Below, in pieces: positions 54,747 to 61,632 of a DNA stretch of 64,000 nucleotides. The notes beneath the pieces were generated by a model. It was not told the origin of the DNA and searched no databases. It saw nothing but the letters and a program-made list of their open reading frames with translations. The stretch is from JALYNX01 sp963724825 (GTDB taxonomy: Bacteria; Actinomycetota; Acidimicrobiia; Spongiisociales; ZC4RG35). The translations under genes were made by a program, and so were the position numbers. How positions within the stretch are numbered: the first letter of the stretch is position 1; each line of letters opens with the position of its first letter. The stretch spans positions 1-64,000 of the forward strand of contig CAVRWT010000003.1 in NCBI GenBank assembly GCA_963724825.1. Direction: 5' to 3'.

Positions 54747-55519
54747 CTGAGCCCGAACTTCTGGGTGATCAACACGGGAAAGTTGCGATCTCCGAATGTC
54801 ACGAAACGGGCCGGTGATGCTCCCCTGGCCACCAGCACCCGATCCCCCATCGCCAGGTGACCCAGGCTGATCTTGTCGACTGAGACTTTGACTGGCCGGT
54901 CGGTGCCGACCCGGACCTCTATCTGTGTCCCCGACGGCACCACCAGAGGCCGATCGAAGAGGGAGTGCGCGGCGACCGGCGCCAGCACGAGCGCATCGAT
55001 GTCAGGGTCGACCAGTGGCCCGCCCGCCGAGAACGAATATGCCGTTGACCCGGTCGGCGTCGAGATGATCAGCCCATCGGCCCGGTAGGTGAGGAACCGC
55101 TGACCGTCGATGGTGACCTCGAGATCGATCAGCCGCTGGCTATCCACCTTTTCGACAACGACGTCATTGACACCGGTCGCCGTCGAATCGGCCACTGTTG
55201 CGCTCACCGTCATCCGCTCGTCGACTTCGTAATCCCCTGCCACCAGTCGCCCGATGATCGACTCCGCCTGGTCGGGCTCGGCCTCGGTGAGGAAGCCGAT
55301 CGTGCCGAGGTTGAAACCGAGGACAGGCGCATTGGAGCGCAGGGCGACCTGCACCGCAGCCAGCATGGTCCCGTCGCCACCAACGGCGAGCACCATGTCG
55401 GGTGCCCCGGCCGCAGCGTCAACGACTTCGCCACCGGCATCTGCGATGAGGCTCTTCAGGACTTCGGCAAATTCGAGCGCCTTCTCCCGCCCTTGACGCA
55501 CCTCGAGGGCGAACCTCAA
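54743..55519 (-). CDS. nadK: NAD kinase
   Basis: Makes NADP from NAD. The 258-residue protein has the GGDGT motif (AVGGDGTMLAA), NDVVVEK, and STPTGSTAYSFSAGGP. The TTG start overlaps the tlyA stop as TTGA. The tlyA-nadK-recN order is a conserved actinobacterial block. Confidence 0.94.
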   Translation of the reverse strand: MRFALEVRQGREKALEFAEVLKSLIADAGGEVVDAAAGAPDMVLAVGGDGTMLAAVQVALRSNAPVLGFNLGTIGFLTEAEPDQAESIIGRLVAGDYEVDERMTVSATVADSTATGVNDVVVEKVDSQRLIDLEVTIDGQRFLTYRADGLIISTPTGSTAYSFSAGGPLVDPDIDALVLAPVAAHSLFDRPLVVPSGTQIEVRVGTDRPVKVSVDKISLGHLAMGDRVLVARGASPARFVTFGDRNFPVLITQKFGLR

Positions 55520-56280
55520 GTCGGTACCTCCACCTTCAGGCTCTCCTCCCCCTTGCGGAGCCAGAGTAGGTACTCGACGTTCCCATCCCCGCCATCGATC
55601 GGCGAGCGAATGATGCCCCGTGCCCCAAGTCCGGCGGCCACGAGGCTGTCGACTGCGTCGACCACGGCCCGGGCCCGAATCTCCGGGTCCCGGACGATCC
55701 CACCATGACCCAGCCCGGACCGGCCGACCTCGAACTGCGGTTTGACCAAGACGACCAGGTCACCTCCCGGGCCGGCCAGGATCGCCAGTTGGCGGGCAAC
55801 GACGCGAAGCGAAATGAAGGAGAGATCGACCACCACTATTGGAAACGGAGCGCCGATTTCTTCGGGCGACACGTGGCGAACGTTGGTCTTCTCGTATGAA
55901 GTCACCCGGGGATGGCTCGAAAGCCGTTCGTGCAGCTGACCCCGTCCCACATCCACTGCCACCACCTGGGAGGCCCCGGCTTCGAGGGCCACTTCGGTGA
56001 ACCCTCCCGTGGAGGCCCCGACGTCGAGTACCCGCTTTCCCCTCATCTCGATCGGAAAGGCCTCTAGGGCCGCCAATAGCTTCTCGGCGCCACGGGACAC
56101 CCATTGCCGGCCGGTTCCGATGACCTCGATGATGGTTTCCGACATCACCACCGAGGAGGGACGGGCCGCCGCCCCACCAACGATGACGACCTGCTGGGTG
56201 ATGATCAGCCGCTTCGCCTGAGCGCGACTGGAAGCGAACCCGCGTCGAACCAGCGCTACGTCGAGACGCTCGCCGGTCAG
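55516..56280 (-). CDS. tlyA: TlyA family rRNA 2'-O-methyltransferase (probable CTG start)
   Basis: Methylates ribose in 16S and/or 23S rRNA; sensitivity to capreomycin in mycobacteria depends on it. An N-terminal S4 domain (RLDVALVRRGFASSRAQAKRL) precedes the FtsJ-like fold with GRQWVSRGAEKL, LDVGASTGGFT, VVDLSFIS and VKPQFE. The S4 domain lies before any ATG, GTG or TTG in frame. The only candidate start is a CTG overlapping the previous stop as CTGA, with GAGGAAAG just upstream. From there the protein is 254 residues, close to normal. Confidence 0.9.
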   Translation of the reverse strand: MTGERLDVALVRRGFASSRAQAKRLIITQQVVIVGGAAARPSSVVMSETIIEVIGTGRQWVSRGAEKLLAALEAFPIEMRGKRVLDVGASTGGFTEVALEAGASQVVAVDVGRGQLHERLSSHPRVTSYEKTNVRHVSPEEIGAPFPIVVVDLSFISLRVVARQLAILAGPGGDLVVLVKPQFEVGRSGLGHGGIVRDPEIRARAVVDAVDSLVAAGLGARGIIRSPIDGGDGNVEYLLWLRKGEESLKVEVPT

Positions 56281-56420
56281 GGGCTTTCCTCGTCCTCGAG
56301 GATCGAACCGAGGAGATTGGCCAACTCGGCTGCTGGTTCGGGCAACTCGGCGGGGTCGACCTCGGTGAGACGGTCGAGGAGGGCCTCGATCTGATCGATC
56401 TGATCCTGGCTGAGATTCAT
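56277..56420 (-). CDS. Small acidic protein upstream of tlyA
   Basis: A 47-residue acidic, helix-forming protein (MNLSQDQIDQIEALLDRL, ending LEDEESP). No family recognised. It is coupled to tlyA by the CTGA overlap. The longer open frame upstream is not protein-like and covers a structured spacer. Confidence 0.55.
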   Translation of the reverse strand: MNLSQDQIDQIEALLDRLTEVDPAELPEPAAELANLLGSILEDEESP

Positions 56421-56589
56421 GGACGGATTATCACCTATTTCTCCCGGGAACGAGTGAGCGTCAGGGTTGTGGCATCCCCCCTCGGCCCACCGAAGGCTGC
56501 GCCGTCCCCCTGAAGGGAGGACAAGGTCGTCTCCGCTCCTGCGGGGGGACCGTCCACCGCAGCGGGCGAGGGGGGCTAACAGCCACGCG
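56421..56589. repeat. Structured spacer with long inverted repeat
   Basis: A gene-free stretch between the HAD gene and the acidic small gene. Perfect 9-bp outer arms CCCCCCTCG (56476-56484) and CGAGGGGGG (56567-56575) enclose about 80 bases with inner hairpins (for example CTCCGC/GCGGGG around 56531-56546 and the palindrome GGACCGTCC). It resembles an extragenic palindromic element or a strongly folded RNA. Confidence 0.5.
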
Positions 56590-57339
56590 TCAGTTGAGCA
56601 CCAGGTCCACCGCCGCCGCCAGGTCGGCGACCACGTAGTCGGCGTCACCGCCCTCGTCAGCCCCGAGTACTCCGCTCAGCACCAGGATCGACGTCCAATC
56701 GGGCTCCGCGGCGGCAAGGGCGATGTCGGTGTCCACCCGATCCCCGATCACCCAGGCCTCTCCTATCCCCTTTGCCCGCAACAGGCTCCGCATCGGCTCG
56801 CGAGGCTTTCCTGCCACCTCGGGCTCAACACCAGTCGCCACCCGCACTGCGGCCACCATCGATCCGGCGCCCGGGAGCAGTCCATCGGCCACCGGGAGTG
56901 TCGGGTCGATGTTGGTGGCGATGAAACGCGCACCGAACCGGACCGCGTCGGCGGCCCGGGTAAGCCGGTCGAAGGTCAGCGCGGAATCGAGCCCAACCAG
57001 CAGGGCCGTTGCTGCGCGGGGGTCGTCGGTGATCCCGATCCCGGCGTCGGACAGGGCCGAGACGATCCCGTCACCTCCGAGGACCATGACCGGTCCCCGA
57101 TCCTCTCCGAGGAGATGGACCGCCGCCTGCGAGGAGGTGACGATCGAAGTGGGATCGATGTTCACGCCCGTGATCCGGGTGATCTTGTCGCTGACCGTCG
57201 ACGGTGCCTTGGTGCTGTTGTTGGTGGCGAAATAGACACTCACACCCGCATCGTGCAGCCGTTGCAGGGCAAGATCCGATCCCGGGACCAACCTGTCATC
57301 GAGGTAGATGACACCGTCGATGTCACAGATGACGTTCAT
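56590..57339 (-). CDS. HAD-IIA (NagD-like) phosphatase
   Basis: A 249-residue HAD hydrolase of the NagD/PNPase-like group. Motif I DIDGVIYLDD, motif II FATNNST, Lys in AGKPREPM and motif IV GDRVDTDI are present with the large C2B cap between them. The usual substrate is a small phosphorylated metabolite, not identifiable here. The ATG overlaps the M20 peptidase stop (ATGA). Confidence 0.88.
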   Translation of the reverse strand: MNVICDIDGVIYLDDRLVPGSDLALQRLHDAGVSVYFATNNSTKAPSTVSDKITRITGVNIDPTSIVTSSQAAVHLLGEDRGPVMVLGGDGIVSALSDAGIGITDDPRAATALLVGLDSALTFDRLTRAADAVRFGARFIATNIDPTLPVADGLLPGAGSMVAAVRVATGVEPEVAGKPREPMRSLLRAKGIGEAWVIGDRVDTDIALAAAEPDWTSILVLSGVLGADEGGDADYVVADLAAAVDLVLN

Positions 57340-58664
57340 GCTCTCGCAAAGAAGCGGTCGAGAACCCTCACATAGAGGTCGGTGGTTCGGATCACCGACT
57401 CGACGGAGACCCGCTCGTCGTGGCCGTGGAACAGGTTGAGCATCTCGGAGAAGGTCATTCGATCGTCGAACAGGCCGACCCCGTAGCAAACCGTGCCCTT
57501 GGCCCGCCAGAAGCGGGCATCGGTGGCCACCGTCATCAGCGTGGGTGCCAGGTTGCGGTGCCCGTCCAGCTCTTCGACGGCGTCGCCGATCGCCTCCCAC
57601 AACGGGTTCCCGATCGGGGAGATCGTGGCGTCGCCGTCCATGATCGGGCGGATGTCGACATGGCCCGCAGCGGAGCCCATCGCCTTCCTCAGGTGAGCGT
57701 CCACGAAGTCACGATCCATGCCGGGTAGCCCTCTGATGTCGACCTCGGCGTGAGCCCGATCGGCTACGACGTTGGTCTTGGTGCCCGAGCGGAGGATGTT
57801 CGAGGAGATCGTGAGATGGGTGGCGGCGTGGATGTAGCGGGCCAGGGTCGGGTCGGTCACCGCGATCCGGTCGATCTCGTCGTCGACCTGGTCGATGTCG
57901 GTGAGGCGCCGGGTGGACTCGTCGTCGAGGCCGAGGTTGCTCACGAAGGAGATCCAGCCTTCCGTGATCTCGGCGGGTGCAGGAGTCTCGACCACGCCGG
58001 CGAGAGCGGTGACCATCTTCTCCAGGGCGTTGTCGGTTCCGTACGGCAGCGACCCGTGCCCGGGCGAGCCGGATGTCTCCAGGATCGACCAGTAGGCGCC
58101 CTTCTCGGCAACGGACACCGGAACCGCGGTGTGCCCTTCGGCCGACAGGGCGGGATAGGCGACTTCGGTCAACAGGAAGTCGGCTCCGACCAGATCCCAG
58201 TGGTCGTTGACCAACGGCATTGCCCCGAGCCGCCCACCGTTCTCTTCGTCGGCCACTCCACAGAACACCAGGTCGCCACGGGGCCGCTTCTCCCCGGTCA
58301 GGTAGGGGCGGACCGCCACCGCCATCGCTGCGGTCACGTTGAGCATGTCCACCGCGCCTCGGCCGAAGATGAACCCGTCGACGATCTCGGCTGCAAATGG
58401 ATCGACCGACCAACCGCCCTTTTCGACGATCACGACGTCGAGATGAGGGACCAGTGCCAGCGACGGCGCCTCGGGATCGGTGCCGGGCACCCGATACACC
58501 ACGGACTGGCGCCCTGGTGACGGCTCAAACACCTGCCCGTCGACTCCGAAGAACTCTGTGAGGGTCTCGACCGAGCGAACCTCGAAGCCGCTTTCCGGCG
58601 TGCCGTCGTTGACACACTGATTCCGGATCAGCCTCTGCAGCAGCTCAACCGCGTCATGGCTCAC
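57336..58664 (-). CDS. M20 family metallopeptidase
   Basis: A cytoplasmic zinc aminoacylase/dipeptidase of 442 residues. Metal-binding motifs are PHLDVV, GRGAVDM and ADEENGG (catalytic Glu pair), and the lid domain includes GSPGHGSLPYG and a late LFHGHDERVSV. It belongs to the M20 group of peptidases and deacylases. Substrate unknown. GTG start. Confidence 0.9.
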   Translation of the reverse strand: MSHDAVELLQRLIRNQCVNDGTPESGFEVRSVETLTEFFGVDGQVFEPSPGRQSVVYRVPGTDPEAPSLALVPHLDVVIVEKGGWSVDPFAAEIVDGFIFGRGAVDMLNVTAAMAVAVRPYLTGEKRPRGDLVFCGVADEENGGRLGAMPLVNDHWDLVGADFLLTEVAYPALSAEGHTAVPVSVAEKGAYWSILETSGSPGHGSLPYGTDNALEKMVTALAGVVETPAPAEITEGWISFVSNLGLDDESTRRLTDIDQVDDEIDRIAVTDPTLARYIHAATHLTISSNILRSGTKTNVVADRAHAEVDIRGLPGMDRDFVDAHLRKAMGSAAGHVDIRPIMDGDATISPIGNPLWEAIGDAVEELDGHRNLAPTLMTVATDARFWRAKGTVCYGVGLFDDRMTFSEMLNLFHGHDERVSVESVIRTTDLYVRVLDRFFARA

Positions 58665-58673
58665 GTGGTCAAC

Positions 58674-59084
58674 CTAACGAGGGGCCGACTTGCGAATGAG
58701 CCGCACCAGGTCGTACATCGTCGGTGTCAGGTCGTAGTCAGCCACCTGGTCGAGCCCAACCCAGCGTGCCTGTTCGGCGTCGTCTGCGGCCGAGAGCTCC
58801 CCGCCAATGACCTGGCCTTCGAAGTCGATGATCACGATGTGCCCGTGCTCGGTGATGCTCTCGCCGACCCAAACCACTTCGCCGGTTTCGATGTCGAGCC
58901 CGGTTTCCTCTTTCACCTCGCGGGCTGCCGCCTCGCGGAGCGACTCCCCCGGGTTCACCTTGCCTCCGGGAACCGCCCAGAGCCCCATGCTGGGCTCGTG
59001 ACCGCGGCGGATCAGGAGCAAACGGTTGTCGTCGATCAAGACCACACCTACCCCGACGACCGGTGCATCACTCACGGTTGTCAT
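58674..59084 (-). CDS. NUDIX hydrolase
   Basis: A 136-residue pyrophosphohydrolase with a complete Nudix box, GGKVNPGESLREAAAREVKEETGLDI. The substrate, perhaps an ADP-sugar or nucleotide, is unknown. The start is ATG 59084 or GTG 59075, overlapping the GNAT gene in the first case. Confidence 0.88.
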   Translation of the reverse strand: MTTVSDAPVVGVGVVLIDDNRLLLIRRGHEPSMGLWAVPGGKVNPGESLREAAAREVKEETGLDIETGEVVWVGESITEHGHIVIIDFEGQVIGGELSAADDAEQARWVGLDQVADYDLTPTMYDLVRLIRKSAPR

Positions 59085-59547
59085 CGTGGTGCATGACGAT
59101 GGAGCGTGCGCTGAACCCACCGGCCTCGAAGAAGTTCTTGACCAATCGGTGCCCGGGCAGGACATGGGCATCGAACTTCGAGATGCCTCGAGCCCGCAGC
59201 CAATCGAGGGCGTAATCCCTCATCGCCTCACCCACCGAGACCTCGCGCGCCTCCTGCTCGACGAAGACCAGGCGTATCGAGCCGATCTGCTCGCCCCGGG
59301 CTTGAGGCAGGAGCCCTTCGACTCTGGCCACCAGGAATCCGAAGGGGTAGTCCTCGATCTCCCCGATGACCACCAGCGCGTCTGCGTCGTGCAACGCATC
59401 GTTGAGGGACTCGGCCACAGGCTCGGCCAAGCCGTCGGCCAACGGCCACATGACGTGGAGTTCGGTCATCTCGGCTTCGAGACCCCGATAGAGCCTCTCC
59501 AGGGTCGGGAGGTCGCTGGTTTCGGCAGTCCGCGCCGAGACTTTCAT
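59068..59547 (-). CDS. GNAT-family acetyltransferase
   Basis: A 159-residue acetyltransferase. The GNAT core shows as IGSIRLVFVEQEAREVSVGEAMRDYALDWLRARG (acetyl-CoA binding region) and a terminal NFFEAGGFSARSIVMHH. The acceptor is unknown. The ATG overlaps the previous stop by one base (TAATG). Confidence 0.85.
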   Translation of the reverse strand: MKVSARTAETSDLPTLERLYRGLEAEMTELHVMWPLADGLAEPVAESLNDALHDADALVVIGEIEDYPFGFLVARVEGLLPQARGEQIGSIRLVFVEQEAREVSVGEAMRDYALDWLRARGISKFDAHVLPGHRLVKNFFEAGGFSARSIVMHHDDNRE

Positions 59548-60266
59548 TACTTCCAGAACCGTAACCGCTGAAAACCCCAGATCGTCACCAGCTTCATCGC
59601 TTCGAGGACGATCCCGGTCCCCATCTTCGAAGTCCCTCTGGTCCGGTCCCGGAAGCTGATCGGCACCTCCACGATGGCCAGCCCCTGCTGATGGGCTTTC
59701 AGAGCCATCTCGACCTGGAACCCGTATCCCGACGCCTCGGTCTCCCGATAAGGGAGGGACCGCAGAGCCTCGGCGCGGAATGCCCGATAGCCCGCAGTGG
59801 CGTCCCGCACCGGCAGCCCGAGCATCAGCCGGGCGTAGAGGTTCCCGCCTCGAGAAATCAACTGCCTGCCAAGAGGCCAGTCGGGAGTGGCGCCACCTTT
59901 CACATAACGCGACCCGATGGCAACGTCGGCGCCCTGGTCGGTGGCTGAGATCAGCCGCGGAAGGTCGGTCGGATCGTGGGAGAAATCGGCGTCCATCTCG
60001 ACGATCACTTCGGCTCCTGCTTCGAGAGCACGGTCGAAGCCGGTGGCATATGCCGGGCCCAAGCCCTGCTTCTCGACCCGGTGAACCACCTCGACCAGCG
60101 CGTCACTGGCGGCGATCTGATCGGCGAGGTCGCCGGTTCCATCGGGGGACGAGTCGTCGACGACGAGGACCCGGTAACCCTGGACGGTGACCGCGGCGAC
60201 GATGTCTGAGATGTTCTCCCGCTCGTTGTACGTGGGGATTACGACCGTTACCCGATCAGTAGGCAC
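59547..60266 (-). CDS. Polyprenol monophosphomannose synthase-type glycosyltransferase (GT2)
   Basis: A GT2 enzyme of the dolichol-phosphate mannosyltransferase/Ppm1 group, 239 residues, making polyprenol-phosphate-mannose for lipoglycans and protein mannosylation. It has VVIPTYNERENI, VVDDSSPDGTG, the DxD-like MDADFSHDP and DATAGYRAFR. It lacks the N-terminal acyltransferase domain of mycobacterial Ppm1. The GTG start overlaps DUF4193 by 11 bases. Confidence 0.9.
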   Translation of the reverse strand: MPTDRVTVVIPTYNERENISDIVAAVTVQGYRVLVVDDSSPDGTGDLADQIAASDALVEVVHRVEKQGLGPAYATGFDRALEAGAEVIVEMDADFSHDPTDLPRLISATDQGADVAIGSRYVKGGATPDWPLGRQLISRGGNLYARLMLGLPVRDATAGYRAFRAEALRSLPYRETEASGYGFQVEMALKAHQQGLAIVEVPISFRDRTRGTSKMGTGIVLEAMKLVTIWGFQRLRFWK

Positions 60267-60699
60267 AGTCGGCGCACAGCATCTTCTTGCGATTGGCGAG
60301 CTGGCTGGTTCTCTTGACCATGAAACACGATTGGCAGACGAATTCGTCGGAGCGCTGAAGCTGGGCATCGACGTTCATCGTCAACTCCTCACGTCGGATG
60401 GCCCGCAGTTCCTCGACTTCGTCGACCAGGAGAGTCTCTCCCACCTCTTCGTCCATGAGCTGCAGCTCCTCGCTTTCCAGCTCTTCGAGCGCTTCGGTGG
60501 TTTCCTCGTCGTGCTCCTCTTCGTCGTCCTCGCGGTCGAAGTCTTCGGCTTCTTCCTCGGCCTCGAACTCTTCCTCGAACTCCGGAACCAGCTCGACCTC
60601 TTCCAGCTCCTCGACGAGCGCGTCGTCTAGCTCCTCTTCAGGAACGTCGACCTCGTCGGGCAGCTCTTCGATGAGCTCGTCTAGTTCTTCATTGGCCAT
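60256..60699 (-). CDS. DUF4193 acidic zinc-ribbon protein
   Basis: A 147-residue actinobacterial protein. The N-terminal 100 residues are very rich in Glu and Asp with almost no Lys (DELIEELPDEVDVPEEELDD-type), followed by a zinc ribbon with CQSC and CADC. The function is not known. The gene is coupled to the mannosyltransferase downstream. Confidence 0.88.
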   Translation of the reverse strand: MANEELDELIEELPDEVDVPEEELDDALVEELEEVELVPEFEEEFEAEEEAEDFDREDDEEEHDEETTEALEELESEELQLMDEEVGETLLVDEVEELRAIRREELTMNVDAQLQRSDEFVCQSCFMVKRTSQLANRKKMLCADCAY

Positions 60700-60747
60700 T
60701 TTGATGTTTCGGGTGCCTCGGGGGCGGGCAGTATAAGTCGGCGCCGC

Positions 60748-61632
60748 TCAGATCTTGAGACGCACCGCGGCCGGGATAACCCGGCCCTTCACCGTCGTAT
60801 TCCCGATCAGGTCACCATCGGCCTCTACAGGCCAAGAAGGCTCGGTTACCAGGCTGAACTCCGAGACCGAAAGACGTCGAACTCCCGGCTCGCGCAGGTG
60901 GGTCCCCTTGATCACCTTGGGCACCAGGGCGGCTGCCTGGCTCTTTTTCACATCGAATATCTGGATGTCGAGGACACCGTCGACCAGGGTCGCCTTCGGA
61001 GCCACGTTCCAGCCGCCCGCAAAGAACTGGGCGTTGGCGAATATGACAGCGAGAGCCTCGGATTCGACCACTTTCTTCTCCGTGGTGAGCGTGATCCGTG
61101 CCCTCGGAAAGCGAGGCAGGCGCCCACCGAAGGCCATCGGGTAGCGGACCGGGCCCAACCATCGAGCGATCTTCACCGCAGTTTGGGCGGCGGCCGCCCC
61201 AACGCCGGCCTGGGCCACGTTCACGAAGTAGCGAAGACCCCAATCCCCTTCCAGGGCGCCCACATCGACCGGATAGACGGTGTCGGTGGCCAGGTGCTGG
61301 GCTGCCCCGGCCAGGTCCTGAGGCAATCCGAAGGTTCGAAGCAGATCGCAGCCGGTTCCCACGGGGAGGACGCCGATCACCGGTGGGAAGCCCAGGTCGA
61401 GGGGAAGCAGGGCGTTGATCGCGAGATTGACCGTTCCGTCGCCGCCGGCAACCGCAAAGTGCTCAAAGCCTCGACTGGCTCCGGCGACCAGGGCCTCAGC
61501 CATTTCGCCGGGCGAGGAGGGTGCGACGATTTCGGTGTCGAGGCCCGCAGTTCTGACCACTTCGGCGATGAGCGCGGGATCGGTCGTCAGCCGGCCCGCC
61601 TTCCCGTTCACGGCAACCAGCCACTTCGCCAT
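60748..61632 (-). CDS. Diacylglycerol kinase family lipid kinase
   Basis: A 294-residue lipid kinase of the DAGK/YegS group. The glycine-rich nucleotide loop GGDGTVNLAINALLPL, PVGTGCDLLRTFGLP and the C-terminal VEADGDLIGNTTVKGRVIPAAVRL are characteristic. It probably phosphorylates diacylglycerol or a related lipid. The ATG overlaps the helicase stop (TGATG). Confidence 0.9.
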   Translation of the reverse strand: MAKWLVAVNGKAGRLTTDPALIAEVVRTAGLDTEIVAPSSPGEMAEALVAGASRGFEHFAVAGGDGTVNLAINALLPLDLGFPPVIGVLPVGTGCDLLRTFGLPQDLAGAAQHLATDTVYPVDVGALEGDWGLRYFVNVAQAGVGAAAAQTAVKIARWLGPVRYPMAFGGRLPRFPRARITLTTEKKVVESEALAVIFANAQFFAGGWNVAPKATLVDGVLDIQIFDVKKSQAAALVPKVIKGTHLREPGVRRLSVSEFSLVTEPSWPVEADGDLIGNTTVKGRVIPAAVRLKI

